Assembly: GCA_022781925.1 (NCBI GenBank)
Contig: JALESO010000012.1
Coordinates: 1 to 64,000, forward strand
Origin: Lachnospiraceae bacterium
Lineage (GTDB): Bacteria > Bacillota > Clostridia > Lachnospirales > Lachnospiraceae
Length of the DNA stretch: 64,000 bases
Direction of reading: 5' to 3'
Part shown: one piece after another, positions 28,726 through 38,412 of the stretch
Layout: each line of letters begins with the position of its first letter
Position numbering within the stretch: position 1 is the first letter of the stretch
Made by a program: the position numbers and the translations under genes
The notes under the pieces: generated by a model
Database searches by the model: none
The model's input: the letters and a program-made list of their open reading frames with translations, nothing else
What the model was told of the DNA's origin: nothing

Positions 28726-28938
28726 GTTACATGAATAAACTTCAACACAAAATTGCAAAATGGAAGTAAATTCTTGTAGCAAATGTATGCAGAATATGGT
28801 ATTGTTAATGACAGTGTGCATATCAATGACATAGGAAAAGTTTTTGTTATTGATGGATGGAGATAACCTTTTGCAGAATAGCAGTCATGCTGAGGGTATT
28901 TTAGAATAAGTTTACATATCTGAAAGGAAAAGTGAGAG

Positions 28939-30177
28939 ATGAATAAACAAAAGAAAAAACTGCCATTGGCAATGCAGATCTTTATTGCATTGATCCTGGC
29001 CATTGTCGTTGGTCTGCTGATGCAGAGTCAGGCGGCCTTTGCGGAAAATTATATCAAACCGTTTGGTACGATTTTTCTGAACCTGTTGAAATTTATTGTC
29101 GTTCCGATTGTATTATTTTCCATTATGTGTGGAATCATTTCCATGCGGGATATCAAAAAAGTAGGTGCGATCGGTCTGAAAACAGTGGTGTATTACATGT
29201 GCACCACCGCATTTGCGATTACCATCGGTCTGGTCGGCGGAAATATTTTTCAGCGTTTCTTCCCGGTCATCGCAACCACAGATCTGGCATATGAGATGCC
29301 GGAGAAAACATCCGTGATGGATACCATCGTAAATATTTTTCCATCCAACTTCATCAGCCCGATGGTGGAATCCAACATGCTGCAGGTCATTGTCATTGCC
29401 CTGTTACTTGGATTTTCCATTATCAAACTCGGCGAGAAAAATGTGGGAATCGTCAAAGCATGCAACAGCATCAATGAGATTTTCATGAAATGCATGGAGA
29501 TGATCCTGAAATTATCTCCGATCGGTGTATTCTGCCTGCTTTGTCCGGTTGTGGCAAGTAATGGTGCGGCAATCATCGGTTCTCTGGCAATGGTATTGCT
29601 TGCAGCGTACATCTGCTATATTATCCATGCAGTAGTTGTGTACTCCATTGCAGTAAAAACCATGGGCGGCGTAAGTCCGGCGAAATTTTTCAAAGAAATG
29701 CTTCCGGCGATCATGTTTGCATTTTCCAGTGCATCTTCCGTAGGAACATTACCAATCAACATGGAGTGTGTGGAGAAGTTGGGCGCGAAAAAAGAAGTAT
29801 CTTCCTTTGTACTTCCACTGGGTGCAACCATCAATATGGATGGAACTGCGATTTATCAGGGTGTCTGTGCGATCTTTATTGCTTCCTGTTACGGAATCCA
29901 TCTGACATTGCCGCAGATGATGACCATTATTCTGACAGCGACACTGGCTTCCATCGGTACCGCAGGCGTTCCGGGATCCGGAATGGTCATGCTGGCCATG
30001 GTGCTGACTTCCGTAGGACTTCCGGTAGACGGTATTGCACTGGTGGCCGGTGTGGATCGTATTTTTGATATGGGACGTACCACCGTCAATATTACGGGCG
30101 ATGCAAGCTGCTGTATCATCGTGTCCAATCTGGAACGAAAGAAAGAGCTGCGCAGGGCAAAAAAGGTACAGCAATAA
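28939..30177 (+). CDS. Dicarboxylate/amino acid:cation symporter (DAACS)
   Basis: 412 residues with about eight hydrophobic segments and two re-entrant loops. The serine-rich hairpin motif SSASSVGTLPI (about residue 265) and NMDGTAIYQGVCAIFIA (about 294) are the glutamate-transporter family signatures; DRIFDMGRTTVNITGDA matches the C-terminal substrate site. It takes up glutamate, aspartate or C4-dicarboxylates with Na+ or H+. The exact substrate cannot be read off. Monocistronic. Confidence 0.92.
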   Translation: MNKQKKKLPLAMQIFIALILAIVVGLLMQSQAAFAENYIKPFGTIFLNLLKFIVVPIVLFSIMCGIISMRDIKKVGAIGLKTVVYYMCTTAFAITIGLVGGNIFQRFFPVIATTDLAYEMPEKTSVMDTIVNIFPSNFISPMVESNMLQVIVIALLLGFSIIKLGEKNVGIVKACNSINEIFMKCMEMILKLSPIGVFCLLCPVVASNGAAIIGSLAMVLLAAYICYIIHAVVVYSIAVKTMGGVSPAKFFKEMLPAIMFAFSSASSVGTLPINMECVEKLGAKKEVSSFVLPLGATINMDGTAIYQGVCAIFIASCYGIHLTLPQMMTIILTATLASIGTAGVPGSGMVMLAMVLTSVGLPVDGIALVAGVDRIFDMGRTTVNITGDASCCIIVSNLERKKELRRAKKVQQ

Positions 30178-30299
30178 GAGAAAACAGAACAAAACAGGAT
30201 CATTTTGCAGAAATGTAGGCAGAAATATTGAATTCAACAGAAAAACAGCGCATGATTCGTTCATTGTGAATAAACAAATGACAGATGTTTCGTATTTTC

Positions 30300-30328
30300 T
30301 TGACAAAAATGTGGAATTGTGATACGTT
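30300..30328 (+). promoter_or_regulatory. Promoter of the cold-shock gene
   Basis: TTGACA (30300-30305), a 17-bp spacer, and TACGTT (30323-30328) preceded by TGA, giving an extended -10. The predicted 5' leader is about 45 nt. Confidence 0.6.
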
Positions 30329-30379
30329 TAGCTTGTCAATTTTGCACAGATTGTGCGCATGTTTAGGAGGAAGTATTTT

Positions 30380-30583
30380 ATGCAACCGGGAACTGTAAAA
30401 TGGTTTAATGCAAAAAAGGGTTATGGATTTATTTCAGATGCAGAAGGAAATGATATTTTTGTTCATTTCTCCGCATTGAACATGGATGGATTCAAAGAGC
30501 TGAAAGATGGGGAAGCTGTTGAATTCGAAGTGATCGAAGGCGGTAAAGGACCACAGGCTGCAAACGTAACACGCCTTGGTTAA
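30380..30583 (+). CDS. Cold-shock protein (CspA family)
   Basis: 67 residues, one cold-shock domain. RNP1 (KGYGFI) and RNP2 (DIFVHF) are intact. It binds single-stranded RNA/DNA and acts as an RNA chaperone. ATG 30380 (MQPGTVKWF) follows AGGAGGAAG. The gene is alone, with its own promoter and terminator. Confidence 0.96.
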   Translation: MQPGTVKWFNAKKGYGFISDAEGNDIFVHFSALNMDGFKELKDGEAVEFEVIEGGKGPQAANVTRLG

Positions 30584-30628
30584 TTTGAATATAATTCAGA
30601 TCGAACGTATGTGAGATCATGAGGACCC

Positions 30629-30659
30629 AAGGGGCTGTCCGATTGGATGGCTCCTTTTT
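30629..30659 (+). terminator. Terminator after the cold-shock gene
   Basis: AGGGGC (30630-30635) pairs with GCTCCT (30650-30655), with an inner TCC/GGA stem, followed by TTTT. Confidence 0.75.
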
Positions 30660-30829
30660 CATGCTTTTTTGAAACGTGTAATTTCGGGATGGAGTGGATA
30701 AGAAGCGTACTCTTTACTTTTGGAAGAAATTGTGTAAAAATAAAAGATACTGGAAAAAATACTGAAAGTATCATTTTTATAGAAGAGACAGTCTGCCGGA
30801 GGGGCAGAAGAAATTGGAGGAATAATTAT

Positions 30830-33751
30830 TTGAAACCAGAATTGAGTCAGTTAAATGCGTATGAGATCAGGGAGGAGAGACAGCTGGACGACATTCATTC
30901 CGACGGCATATTACTGGTGCACAAAAAGAGTGGTGCACGTATCTGTGTCATGTCCAATGAAGATGTCAACAAAGTATTTTACATCGCGTTCCGTACACCG
31001 CCAAAGGACAGCACCGGTGTACCGCATATCATTGAACATACCGTATTGTGCGGCAGTAAAAAATTCCCGGTGAAAGATCCGTTTATCGAACTGGTAAAGG
31101 GTTCTCTGAATACCTTTTTGAATGCAATGACTTACCCGGATAAGACGATTTATCCGGTGGCAAGCTGTAACGACAAAGACTTCCAGAATCTGATGGATGT
31201 CTATCTGGATAGCGTATTTTCACCGAATATTTATAAAGAGCAGAACATTTTCCGTCAGGAAGGCTGGCATTATGAACTGAAAAACCCGGAAGATGAACTG
31301 ACCTTAAACGGTGTGGTATATAATGAGATGAAAGGTGCGTTTTCTTCCGCAGACGGCGTGCTGGACCGTGAAATCCTGCGTTCCTTATTCCCGGATACCC
31401 CATACAGCAATGAGTCCGGCGGAGATCCGCAGGTGATCCCGGAGCTGACGTATGAGGAATATCTGGATTTTCACCGCAAATATTATCACCCGTCCAATTC
31501 CTGGATTTATCTGTATGGTGATATGGATGTGGCAGAAAAATTAAACTGGCTGGATCAGGAATATTTAAGCCATTATGACAGGAACGATGTGGATTCCACC
31601 ATTCCGGAGCAGGCACCGTTTGCGGCACCGGTGGAACATGAGATTCCATATTCCATCTCCAGCACAGACAGTACGGAAAATAATACTTACCTGTCCTGCA
31701 ATTGGGCGGTTGGAAACAATTTAAACAGAGAGCAGTACATCGCCTTTGATATTCTGGACTATGCCCTGCTCAGCACCCAGGGGGCACCGGTTAAACAGGC
31801 ACTGCTGGATGCAGGTATCGGTACGGACATTTACGGTGGATATGACAGTGGCACCTATCAGCCGTTCTTCTCCATCGTGGCAAAACATGCCAATGCTTCT
31901 GATCAGGACCGGTTTGTGCGGATTATCCGTGAAGTGCTGCAGGAGCAGGTGAAGAACGGTATTAATAAAAAGACATTGCTGGCGGCCATCAACGGTTCTG
32001 AATTTAAGTTCCGTGAGGCAGATTTCGGACGTTTCCCGAAAGGACTGATGTTTGGCCTGCAGATCATGGACAGCTGGCTGTATGATGAGAATGCGCCGTT
32101 CCTTCATATCGAAGAACTTGGTGTTTATGATTTCCTCAGAAAGCAGCTGGATACAGATTATTTCGAGCAGCTGATCCAGAAATATTTCCTGGATAATACA
32201 CATTGTTCTCTTGTACGTGTCGTTCCGGAAATCGGTCTGACCGGCAAGCGGGAGCAGGCATTAAAAGAAAAATTACAGGCGTACAAAGCATCCTTAAGCG
32301 AAGCAGAGATCGCGAAACTGGTGGAAGAGACAAAAGCACTGGAAAAATATGAAGAGGAGCCGTCTTCCAAGGAAAATCTGGAAACCATTCCGCTGCTTTC
32401 CAGAGAAGATATGAAGCAGACCAGCGAGCCATATAAGAATGCAGAAGAAACCATCGGGGGCATTCCGTATCTGTGGCATGATTATCAGACTAATGGCATT
32501 GTTTATCTGGATTTGCTGTTTGATGCACATCATATTTCCGAGGAACTGATCCCGTATCTCGGTATCCTGAAAGTTCTGATGGGTAAATTAAATACCGCAG
32601 ATTACAGCTATACAGATTTTACCGATGAAGTAAATCTGTACACCGGCGGTATTTCCAATGAAGTAAATGTCACCGGAGATGTGCAGCATACAAATAATTA
32701 TCAGGTAAAATACGAGGTGCGTCTGAAAACACTGGAATCAAATCTCAGCCGAGGTGTGGATTTGATTCGAAGCATGATGCTTTCTACACAGTTTACAGAT
32801 GAAAAGCGTATATATGAAGTGCTGGCACAGGTAAAATCCAGACTGCGCAACGAACTCAGCGACAGTGGTAATGTGATCTCAGCGACAAGAGCATTGTCCT
32901 ATTATTCCAAACGCGCAAAATATGCGGACAGCATTCAGGGAATCGGATTTTATGAGAGCCTTGATCGGATTGTGTCAGATTATGAGTCTGAGAAACAGAA
33001 TCTGATGACAAAACTGCAGGAAGTGTGCAGCATGATCTTCCAGCCGCAGAACCTGTTGGTCAGCGTTACCGGTGATGCAGCAGGCTATGCTGCATTGAAG
33101 GCTCTGTCCGGACAACTTACGGAAGGGTTGTATGCAGATACTGCGAAAGAGCGTGTAGAGATCTCTCTGCCGGAGCAGAAAAATGAAGGATTCCTGGATG
33201 CATCCCAGATTCAGTATGTGTCTCTGGCAGGCAATTTTGCCAAAGGAGGAGCAGTTTACCATGGTTCCATGCGTGTATTCAAGGTCATCATGAATTATGA
33301 ATATCTGTGGCAGAATATCCGTGTCAAAGGCGGTGCTTACGGATGCGGCACAAATGTAGGCAGAAACGGTGATGTATGCTTCCTGTCCTACCGCGATCCG
33401 AATCTGGGCCGTACCCTGGATGTATACCGTGGTGTGCCGGAGTATCTGAAAAACTTTGATGTAGATGAGCGGGCTATGACACGTTTTGTCATTGGTGCGT
33501 TCAGTGAACTGGATGCACCGCTGACTCCGTTAAGCCAGGGCAGAAGATCCCTGCTTTCCTATCTGACCGGTATAACATATGAGATGATTCAGGAAGAACG
33601 TGAACAAGCGCTGCACACCTGCCCGAAGGACATCAGAAATCTTGCAGATACCATGCAGGCAGCACTGGATCACAGTTATATCTGTGCCATCGGAAATGAA
33701 GGAAAATTACAGGAAGAGTCAGACCTGTTCGATGTATTGGAGACATTATAA
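30830..33751 (+). CDS. M16C-family zinc metalloprotease (presequence protease/insulinase type)
   Basis: 973 residues from a TTG start (MKPELSQLNAYEIREE) 9 nt after TTGGAGG. The inverted zinc motif HxxEH is present as GVPHIIEHTVLCGSKKFP, with the distal zinc glutamate region LNGVVYNEMKGAFSSADGV. The long C-terminal half is the M16C-associated and inactive M16 repeats, as in PreP. It degrades unfolded peptides in the cytosol. Upstream in-frame codons to 30647 lack a ribosome site and would run through the preceding terminator region. Family certain; physiological substrates unknown. Confidence 0.92.
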   Translation: MKPELSQLNAYEIREERQLDDIHSDGILLVHKKSGARICVMSNEDVNKVFYIAFRTPPKDSTGVPHIIEHTVLCGSKKFPVKDPFIELVKGSLNTFLNAMTYPDKTIYPVASCNDKDFQNLMDVYLDSVFSPNIYKEQNIFRQEGWHYELKNPEDELTLNGVVYNEMKGAFSSADGVLDREILRSLFPDTPYSNESGGDPQVIPELTYEEYLDFHRKYYHPSNSWIYLYGDMDVAEKLNWLDQEYLSHYDRNDVDSTIPEQAPFAAPVEHEIPYSISSTDSTENNTYLSCNWAVGNNLNREQYIAFDILDYALLSTQGAPVKQALLDAGIGTDIYGGYDSGTYQPFFSIVAKHANASDQDRFVRIIREVLQEQVKNGINKKTLLAAINGSEFKFREADFGRFPKGLMFGLQIMDSWLYDENAPFLHIEELGVYDFLRKQLDTDYFEQLIQKYFLDNTHCSLVRVVPEIGLTGKREQALKEKLQAYKASLSEAEIAKLVEETKALEKYEEEPSSKENLETIPLLSREDMKQTSEPYKNAEETIGGIPYLWHDYQTNGIVYLDLLFDAHHISEELIPYLGILKVLMGKLNTADYSYTDFTDEVNLYTGGISNEVNVTGDVQHTNNYQVKYEVRLKTLESNLSRGVDLIRSMMLSTQFTDEKRIYEVLAQVKSRLRNELSDSGNVISATRALSYYSKRAKYADSIQGIGFYESLDRIVSDYESEKQNLMTKLQEVCSMIFQPQNLLVSVTGDAAGYAALKALSGQLTEGLYADTAKERVEISLPEQKNEGFLDASQIQYVSLAGNFAKGGAVYHGSMRVFKVIMNYEYLWQNIRVKGGAYGCGTNVGRNGDVCFLSYRDPNLGRTLDVYRGVPEYLKNFDVDERAMTRFVIGAFSELDAPLTPLSQGRRSLLSYLTGITYEMIQEEREQALHTCPKDIRNLADTMQAALDHSYICAIGNEGKLQEESDLFDVLETL

Positions 33752-33844
33752 AAAATAACAGTTATATCTCAGACGTTCCCTGATGCCTCACTGGATCACC
33801 GGGGAACATGAAATCTGAGATAGGAGAATACGAGGAGATAACAT

Positions 33845-34747
33845 ATGAATGCAAATTTTAAATCAGGATTTGTGACACTGATCGGCAGACCAAACGTAGG
33901 GAAATCCACACTGATGAATCAGCTGATCGGCCAGAAGATCGCCATCACATCCAAAAAACCGCAGACCACAAGAAACCGGATCCAGACGGTATATACTGAC
34001 ACGGACCGGGGACAGATCGTGTTCCTGGATACACCGGGTATCCACAAGGCGAAAAACAAACTGGGTGAATACATGGTGACTGTGGCAGAACGTACCCTGC
34101 AGGATGTGGATGTCATCGTATGGCTGGTAGAGCCGAGTACCTTTATCGGAGCCGGTGAGCAGCATATTGCCGAGCAGCTGCGCAAATCCAACCTGCCGGT
34201 GATCCTGGTCATCAACAAGACCGATACCGTAAAAAAAGAAGAAGTATTGCTGTTTATCGATGCATACCGCAAACTTCTGGATTTTGCGGAGATCATTCCG
34301 GCATCCGCACTGCATGGAGATAATACCGATACGATCATTGATATGATCTTCAAATATCTGCCGTATGGTCCGATGTTTTACGATGAAGATACTGTGACAG
34401 ATCAGCCGGAGCGTCAGATCGTGGCAGAGATCATCCGGGAGAAAGCACTGCATGCGCTGGATGAGGAGATCCCGCACGGCATTGCGGTAACCATCGAATC
34501 CATGAAGCAGAGAAAGAACGGTATCACAGATATCGAGGCTACCATCATCTGTGAGCGGGACTCCCACAAGGGAATCATTATCGGAAAAGGCGGAGCAATG
34601 CTTAAGAAGATCGGAAGCAATGCCCGTTTTGAGATTGAAAGACTACTGGAAGGCAAGGTCAACCTGCGTCTCTGGGTGAAGGTGCGCAAAGGCTGGCGTG
34701 ACAGCGATATCCAGATGAAAAATTTCGGATACAATATCAACGAATAA
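33845..34747 (+). CDS. era: GTPase Era
   Basis: 300 residues. G1 is GRPNVGKST, G3 is DTPGIH, G4 is NKTD. The C-terminal KH domain holds GIIIGKGGAMLKKIG (GxxG loop). It binds 16S rRNA near its 3' end and assists 30S assembly. recO follows 15 bp later, the usual era-recO order. Confidence 0.97.
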   Translation: MNANFKSGFVTLIGRPNVGKSTLMNQLIGQKIAITSKKPQTTRNRIQTVYTDTDRGQIVFLDTPGIHKAKNKLGEYMVTVAERTLQDVDVIVWLVEPSTFIGAGEQHIAEQLRKSNLPVILVINKTDTVKKEEVLLFIDAYRKLLDFAEIIPASALHGDNTDTIIDMIFKYLPYGPMFYDEDTVTDQPERQIVAEIIREKALHALDEEIPHGIAVTIESMKQRKNGITDIEATIICERDSHKGIIIGKGGAMLKKIGSNARFEIERLLEGKVNLRLWVKVRKGWRDSDIQMKNFGYNINE

Positions 34748-34762
34748 TCAGTCAGGGAAGAA

Positions 34763-35506
34763 GTGGAAACGTTTATGGGGCAGACTTGTGTTCTGACAGG
34801 AATGATCCTGAATACGATGCCGGTAGGAGAATATGATAAAAGAATTACAATACTGACCCGGGAACGTGGCAAGATCACTGCCTTTGCCCGGGGAGCCAGG
34901 CGGCCGAAAAGCTCCCTGCAGGCGGCAACGAACCTGTTTTGCTTCGGTACGTTTGAGGCTTATGAGGGGCGCAGCTCCTATACCGTCGTAAAGGCGGAGA
35001 TCAGCAATTATTTCCGGGAGCTGGCCATGGACCTGGATAAGACGTATTACGGGTGCTATTTTCTGGAACTGGCGGATTATTTCTGCCAGGAAAACAATGA
35101 CTGTATCAATCAGCTAAAGCTGGTTTACCAGACGCTGCGGGCACTCAATGTGCCATCCCTGTCACCAAAGCTGGTGCGGGTGATCTACGAACTGAAGACA
35201 CTGGTTTACTTTGGTGTCTACCCGAATGTGTTTGCATGCACTGCCTGCGGCAGCAGGGAACGGCTCTGGTGCTTTGATGAAAAAAGCAACGGGGTCATGT
35301 GCCGGGAGTGTCAGCCGGGGCCGGTGAAATATCCGCTGGATGATGCGGCATTGTATACTATGCAGTACATAGTGACGGCACCGGTGGAGAAGCTGTATAC
35401 CTTTACGGTGACAGAGGAGGTTCTCTCACAGGTGACAAAGCTGATCGAGTATTATATGAGACAGTATGTAGAAAAAGAATTAAAGACCCTTGCTTTTTTA
35501 TCTTAG
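34763..35506 (+). CDS. recO: DNA repair protein RecO
   Basis: 247 residues from GTG 34763; ATG 34775 is an alternative start. The N-terminal OB fold (LTGMILNTMPVGEYDKRITILT... KITAFARGARRPKSSL) and a C-terminal zinc site (CTACGSRE ... MCRECQPG) match RecO. It loads RecA on SSB-coated DNA with RecR. A weak GGGAAG lies just ahead of the GTG, so the start is uncertain by four codons. Confidence 0.93.
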   Translation: METFMGQTCVLTGMILNTMPVGEYDKRITILTRERGKITAFARGARRPKSSLQAATNLFCFGTFEAYEGRSSYTVVKAEISNYFRELAMDLDKTYYGCYFLELADYFCQENNDCINQLKLVYQTLRALNVPSLSPKLVRVIYELKTLVYFGVYPNVFACTACGSRERLWCFDEKSNGVMCRECQPGPVKYPLDDAALYTMQYIVTAPVEKLYTFTVTEEVLSQVTKLIEYYMRQYVEKELKTLAFLS

Positions 35507-35679
35507 GAATACTTGCAATCAGAGGCGTAAACCGTTATAATTTAGAAATTGATGTGGAGCAGTACGGAGTTATTTGTGTGCCGGAAGTTATGTGTCCGGT
35601 TTGGATGGATGCCGGTCTGCTTTGCAGAGAGTACAGAATATGATGAAAATGTAGATATTCTGGATTTGGAGGATAAGAT

Positions 35680-36300
35680 ATGAAAAAAAGAATGGCGGCG
35701 ATTGGCTGTTGTATCGGTATGAGTATGCTGCTTGGGGCATGCGGAGCAAAACTGGATGTACAGGAGAATACGATCGCATTACAGAGAAACGGCAGGATCC
35801 TGGAAGCAGCCGTAGAATCTTTTGATCAGTCCTATTACGACGAGGAAGAACTGAATACCTATGTGCAGAAAGCGGTGGATGAATATACGCAGGAGCACGG
35901 ACAGAAATCAGTTTCTGTGACAGATTCCAAAGTAGAAGAGAAAAAAGCATATCTTACCCTGCAGTATGAGGATGCAGAGACCTTCAGTGATTTTTCCGGT
36001 ATCGAATGTTTTTCCGGAAGTATCGTGGAAGCACAGGCTGCCGGCTATGATTTTGATCTGGATTTTTATCCGGTGACAGATGGCAAAGCGGATAAGAAAG
36101 CAGTAAAAGGATCTACGCTTCTGAAGGAAGATGATCTGAAAGTGCTGATCGTAAAGGCGAATTCGGATCTGATCGTTCCGGGCAAAGTTGCCTATGTATC
36201 CACGGAAGGTACTGAGGTGACATCGGAGAAACAGGTAAATGTCACACAGAAGGAACAGGATACCGATGAGGCAGTATTAGTATATGTACTATACAAATAG
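35680..36300 (+). CDS. Predicted lipoprotein of unknown function
   Basis: 206 residues. A lipoprotein signal peptide with positive start MKKR and lipobox LLGAC places the lipid-modified cysteine near residue 21. The mature part is acidic (YYDEEELNTYVQKAVDEY) with predicted alternating strands and no motif I recognise. It lies between recO and glyS with its own GGAGG site. Likely anchored outside the membrane. The position between recO and glyS is all the context available. Confidence 0.8.
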   Translation: MKKRMAAIGCCIGMSMLLGACGAKLDVQENTIALQRNGRILEAAVESFDQSYYDEEELNTYVQKAVDEYTQEHGQKSVSVTDSKVEEKKAYLTLQYEDAETFSDFSGIECFSGSIVEAQAAGYDFDLDFYPVTDGKADKKAVKGSTLLKEDDLKVLIVKANSDLIVPGKVAYVSTEGTEVTSEKQVNVTQKEQDTDEAVLVYVLYK

Positions 36301-36391
36301 CCTATATTAAGAATAAAACAGATGAATTAGGAGACAGATCATGCATGCTGCGATCTGTCCCTAAAAATAAATGGAAGAAAGAGGACATATC

Positions 36392-37789
36392 ATGGAAAAG
36401 ACAATGGAGAAAATTGTAGCACTGGCAAAATCCAGAGGATTTGTATATCCGGGATCTGAGATTTACGGTGGACTTGCAAATACATGGGATTACGGTAATC
36501 TCGGTGTAGAGCTGAAAAACAATGTAAAAAAAGCATGGTGGCAGAAATTTATCCAGGAGAGTCCGTACAACGTAGGTGTTGACTGTGCGATCCTGATGAA
36601 CCCGCAGACATGGGTGGCATCCGGACATCTCGGCGGTTTCTCTGATCCGCTTATGGATTGTAAAGAGTGCCATGAGCGTTTCCGCGCAGACAAGATCATC
36701 GAGGATTTTGCAGAGGAGAACCATATCGAATTAAAAGGTTCCGTAGACGGATGGACACAGGAAGAGATGAAAGACTTCATCGCTGACAATAACGTACCAT
36801 GCCCGACCTGCGGCAAACACAACTTTACAGATATCCGTCAGTTCAACCTGATGTTCAAAACATTCCAGGGTGTTACAGAGGACGCAAAAAATACCGTATA
36901 TCTTCGTCCGGAGACAGCACAGGGTATTTTCGTAAACTTCAAAAACGTACAGCGTACATCCAGAAAGAAAATCCCGTTTGGTATCGGCCAGATCGGTAAA
37001 TCTTTCCGTAACGAGATCACACCGGGTAACTTTACGTTCCGTACCAGAGAGTTCGAGCAGATGGAGCTTGAGTTCTTCTGTGAGCCGGATACAGACCTTG
37101 AGTGGTTTGAATACTGGAGAAACTTCTGTATCAACTGGCTGAAATCTCTTGGCATGAAAGAAGAAGAGATGCGTGTCCGTGATCATGATCAGGAAGAATT
37201 ATCTTTTTACAGTAAAGCAACCAGTGATATCGAGTTCTTATTCCCGTTTGGATGGGGCGAGCTCTGGGGTATCGCAGACCGTACCGATTATGATCTGACA
37301 CAGCATCAGAATACATCCGGACAGGATCTGACATACTTTGATGATCAGAAAAATACAAAATACATTCCATACGTTATCGAGCCGTCTCTTGGTGCAGACC
37401 GTGTGGTACTTGCGTTCCTGTGTGGCGCATATGATGAGGAAAACATCGGAACAGAGGAGAAACCGGACGTAAGAACTGTCCTTCATTTCCATCCGGCACT
37501 GGCTCCGGTTAAGATCGGTGTCCTTCCGTTATCCAAGAAGTTAAATGAGGGCGCAGAGAAAGTGTTTGAGCAGCTTTGCAAAAAATATAACTGTGAGTTT
37601 GATGACAGAGGAAATATCGGTAAACGTTATCGTCGTCAGGATGAGATCGGTACACCGTTCTGCGTCACATACGATTTTGATTCCGAGGAAGATCATGCAG
37701 TGACTGTCCGTGACCGTGATACCATGGAACAGGTTCGTATCCCGATCGATGAGCTGGATGCTTACTTCGCAGATAAATTTACATTTTAA
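36392..37789 (+). CDS. glyS: Glycyl-tRNA synthetase, single-chain (alpha2) type
   Basis: 465 residues, class II synthetase of the eukaryote/Gram-positive alpha2 type. Motif 2 region [25 protein letters not shown] and motif 3 region [18 protein letters not shown] are visible, with an anticodon-binding C-terminal domain. Two CxxC pairs (CKECHE, CPTCGK) in the insertion resemble a zinc site. ATG 36392 follows AGAGGACAT; an in-frame ATG at 36371 is less well placed. It charges tRNA-Gly. Confidence 0.96.
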   Translation: MEKTMEKIVALAKSRGFVYPGSEIYGGLANTWDYGNLGVELKNNVKKAWWQKFIQESPYNVGVDCAILMNPQTWVASGHLGGFSDPLMDCKECHERFRADKIIEDFAEENHIELKGSVDGWTQEEMKDFIADNNVPCPTCGKHNFTDIRQFNLMFKTFQGVTEDAKNTVYLRPETAQGIFVNFKNVQRTSRKKIPFGIGQIGKSFRNEITPGNFTFRTREFEQMELEFFCEPDTDLEWFEYWRNFCINWLKSLGMKEEEMRVRDHDQEELSFYSKATSDIEFLFPFGWGELWGIADRTDYDLTQHQNTSGQDLTYFDDQKNTKYIPYVIEPSLGADRVVLAFLCGAYDEENIGTEEKPDVRTVLHFHPALAPVKIGVLPLSKKLNEGAEKVFEQLCKKYNCEFDDRGNIGKRYRRQDEIGTPFCVTYDFDSEEDHAVTVRDRDTMEQVRIPIDELDAYFADKFTF

Positions 37790-37887
37790 TCAGCTTACAA
37801 AAATACATTGCTTTGATTGTGCGGATCAATAAGCAGTGGGAAGTTCCTTTTGACATGATGTTACGCATTTTATAACATGATATTGCA

Positions 37888-37933
37888 GCCCCTTGTGAAT
37901 AGTGATGCCACGGTTCATAAGGGGCATTTTTTT
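37888..37933 (+). terminator. Terminator after glyS
   Basis: GCCCCTTGTGAA pairs with TTCATAAGGGGC and is followed by ATTTTTTT. Confidence 0.9.
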
Positions 37934-38020
37934 ATGAATGGCATGGCACGGTGATGATAATTTGAAAAATCAGGCGGCAGAGGATTCTGAAAAAAGTTTT
38001 AAAGTGTAAAGAAAAAATAC

Positions 38021-38049
38021 TTGACAGGGTAAAACAAGTGTGATAATCT
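38021..38049 (+). promoter_or_regulatory. Promoter of the ylxM-ffh operon
   Basis: Consensus TTGACA (38021-38026), a 17-bp spacer, and TAATCT (38044-38049) preceded by TGA (extended -10). The start is only about 10 nt before the ribosome site, so the leader is very short. Confidence 0.8.
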
Positions 38050-38065
38050 AGCAAAGGTGATTGAC

Positions 38066-38410
38066 ATGGAGAAAATTGGACGTCAGGTATTCTTATATGA
38101 TTTTTATGGAGAACTGCTGACAGAACATCAGAAACATGTATATGAAGATGTGGTACTGAACGATATGTCCTTGAGTGAAATCGCTGAGGATTTAGGGATC
38201 AGCCGCCAGGGTGTACATGATCTGGTAAAAAGATGTGACAAGATCCTTGCCGGTTATGAAGAAAAACTTCATCTGGTAGAGCGGTTCTGGAAGACAAAAG
38301 AAGATGTTTCAAAGATCCGTGATCTTTCGCTTCATTATAAAGAGGACTGTATTGCACAGACAATGGAGGAGATCAATCAGATCTCCGGACGGATTTTGGA
38401 GGAATTATAA
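38066..38410 (+). CDS. ylxM: YlxM-family helix-turn-helix protein (SRP-associated)
   Basis: 114 residues. A sigma-70 region-4-like HTH is seen at about residues 25-60 (LTEHQKHVYEDVVLNDMSLSEIAEDLGISRQGVHDLVKRC, read in two parts). It is always found next to ffh and is thought to associate with the signal recognition particle. ATG 38066 is preferred because AAAGGTGA lies 5 nt upstream; the GTG at 38057 lies inside that site. ffh follows 2 nt after the stop. Confidence 0.88.
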   Translation: MEKIGRQVFLYDFYGELLTEHQKHVYEDVVLNDMSLSEIAEDLGISRQGVHDLVKRCDKILAGYEEKLHLVERFWKTKEDVSKIRDLSLHYKEDCIAQTMEEINQISGRILEEL

Positions 38411-38412
38411 GT

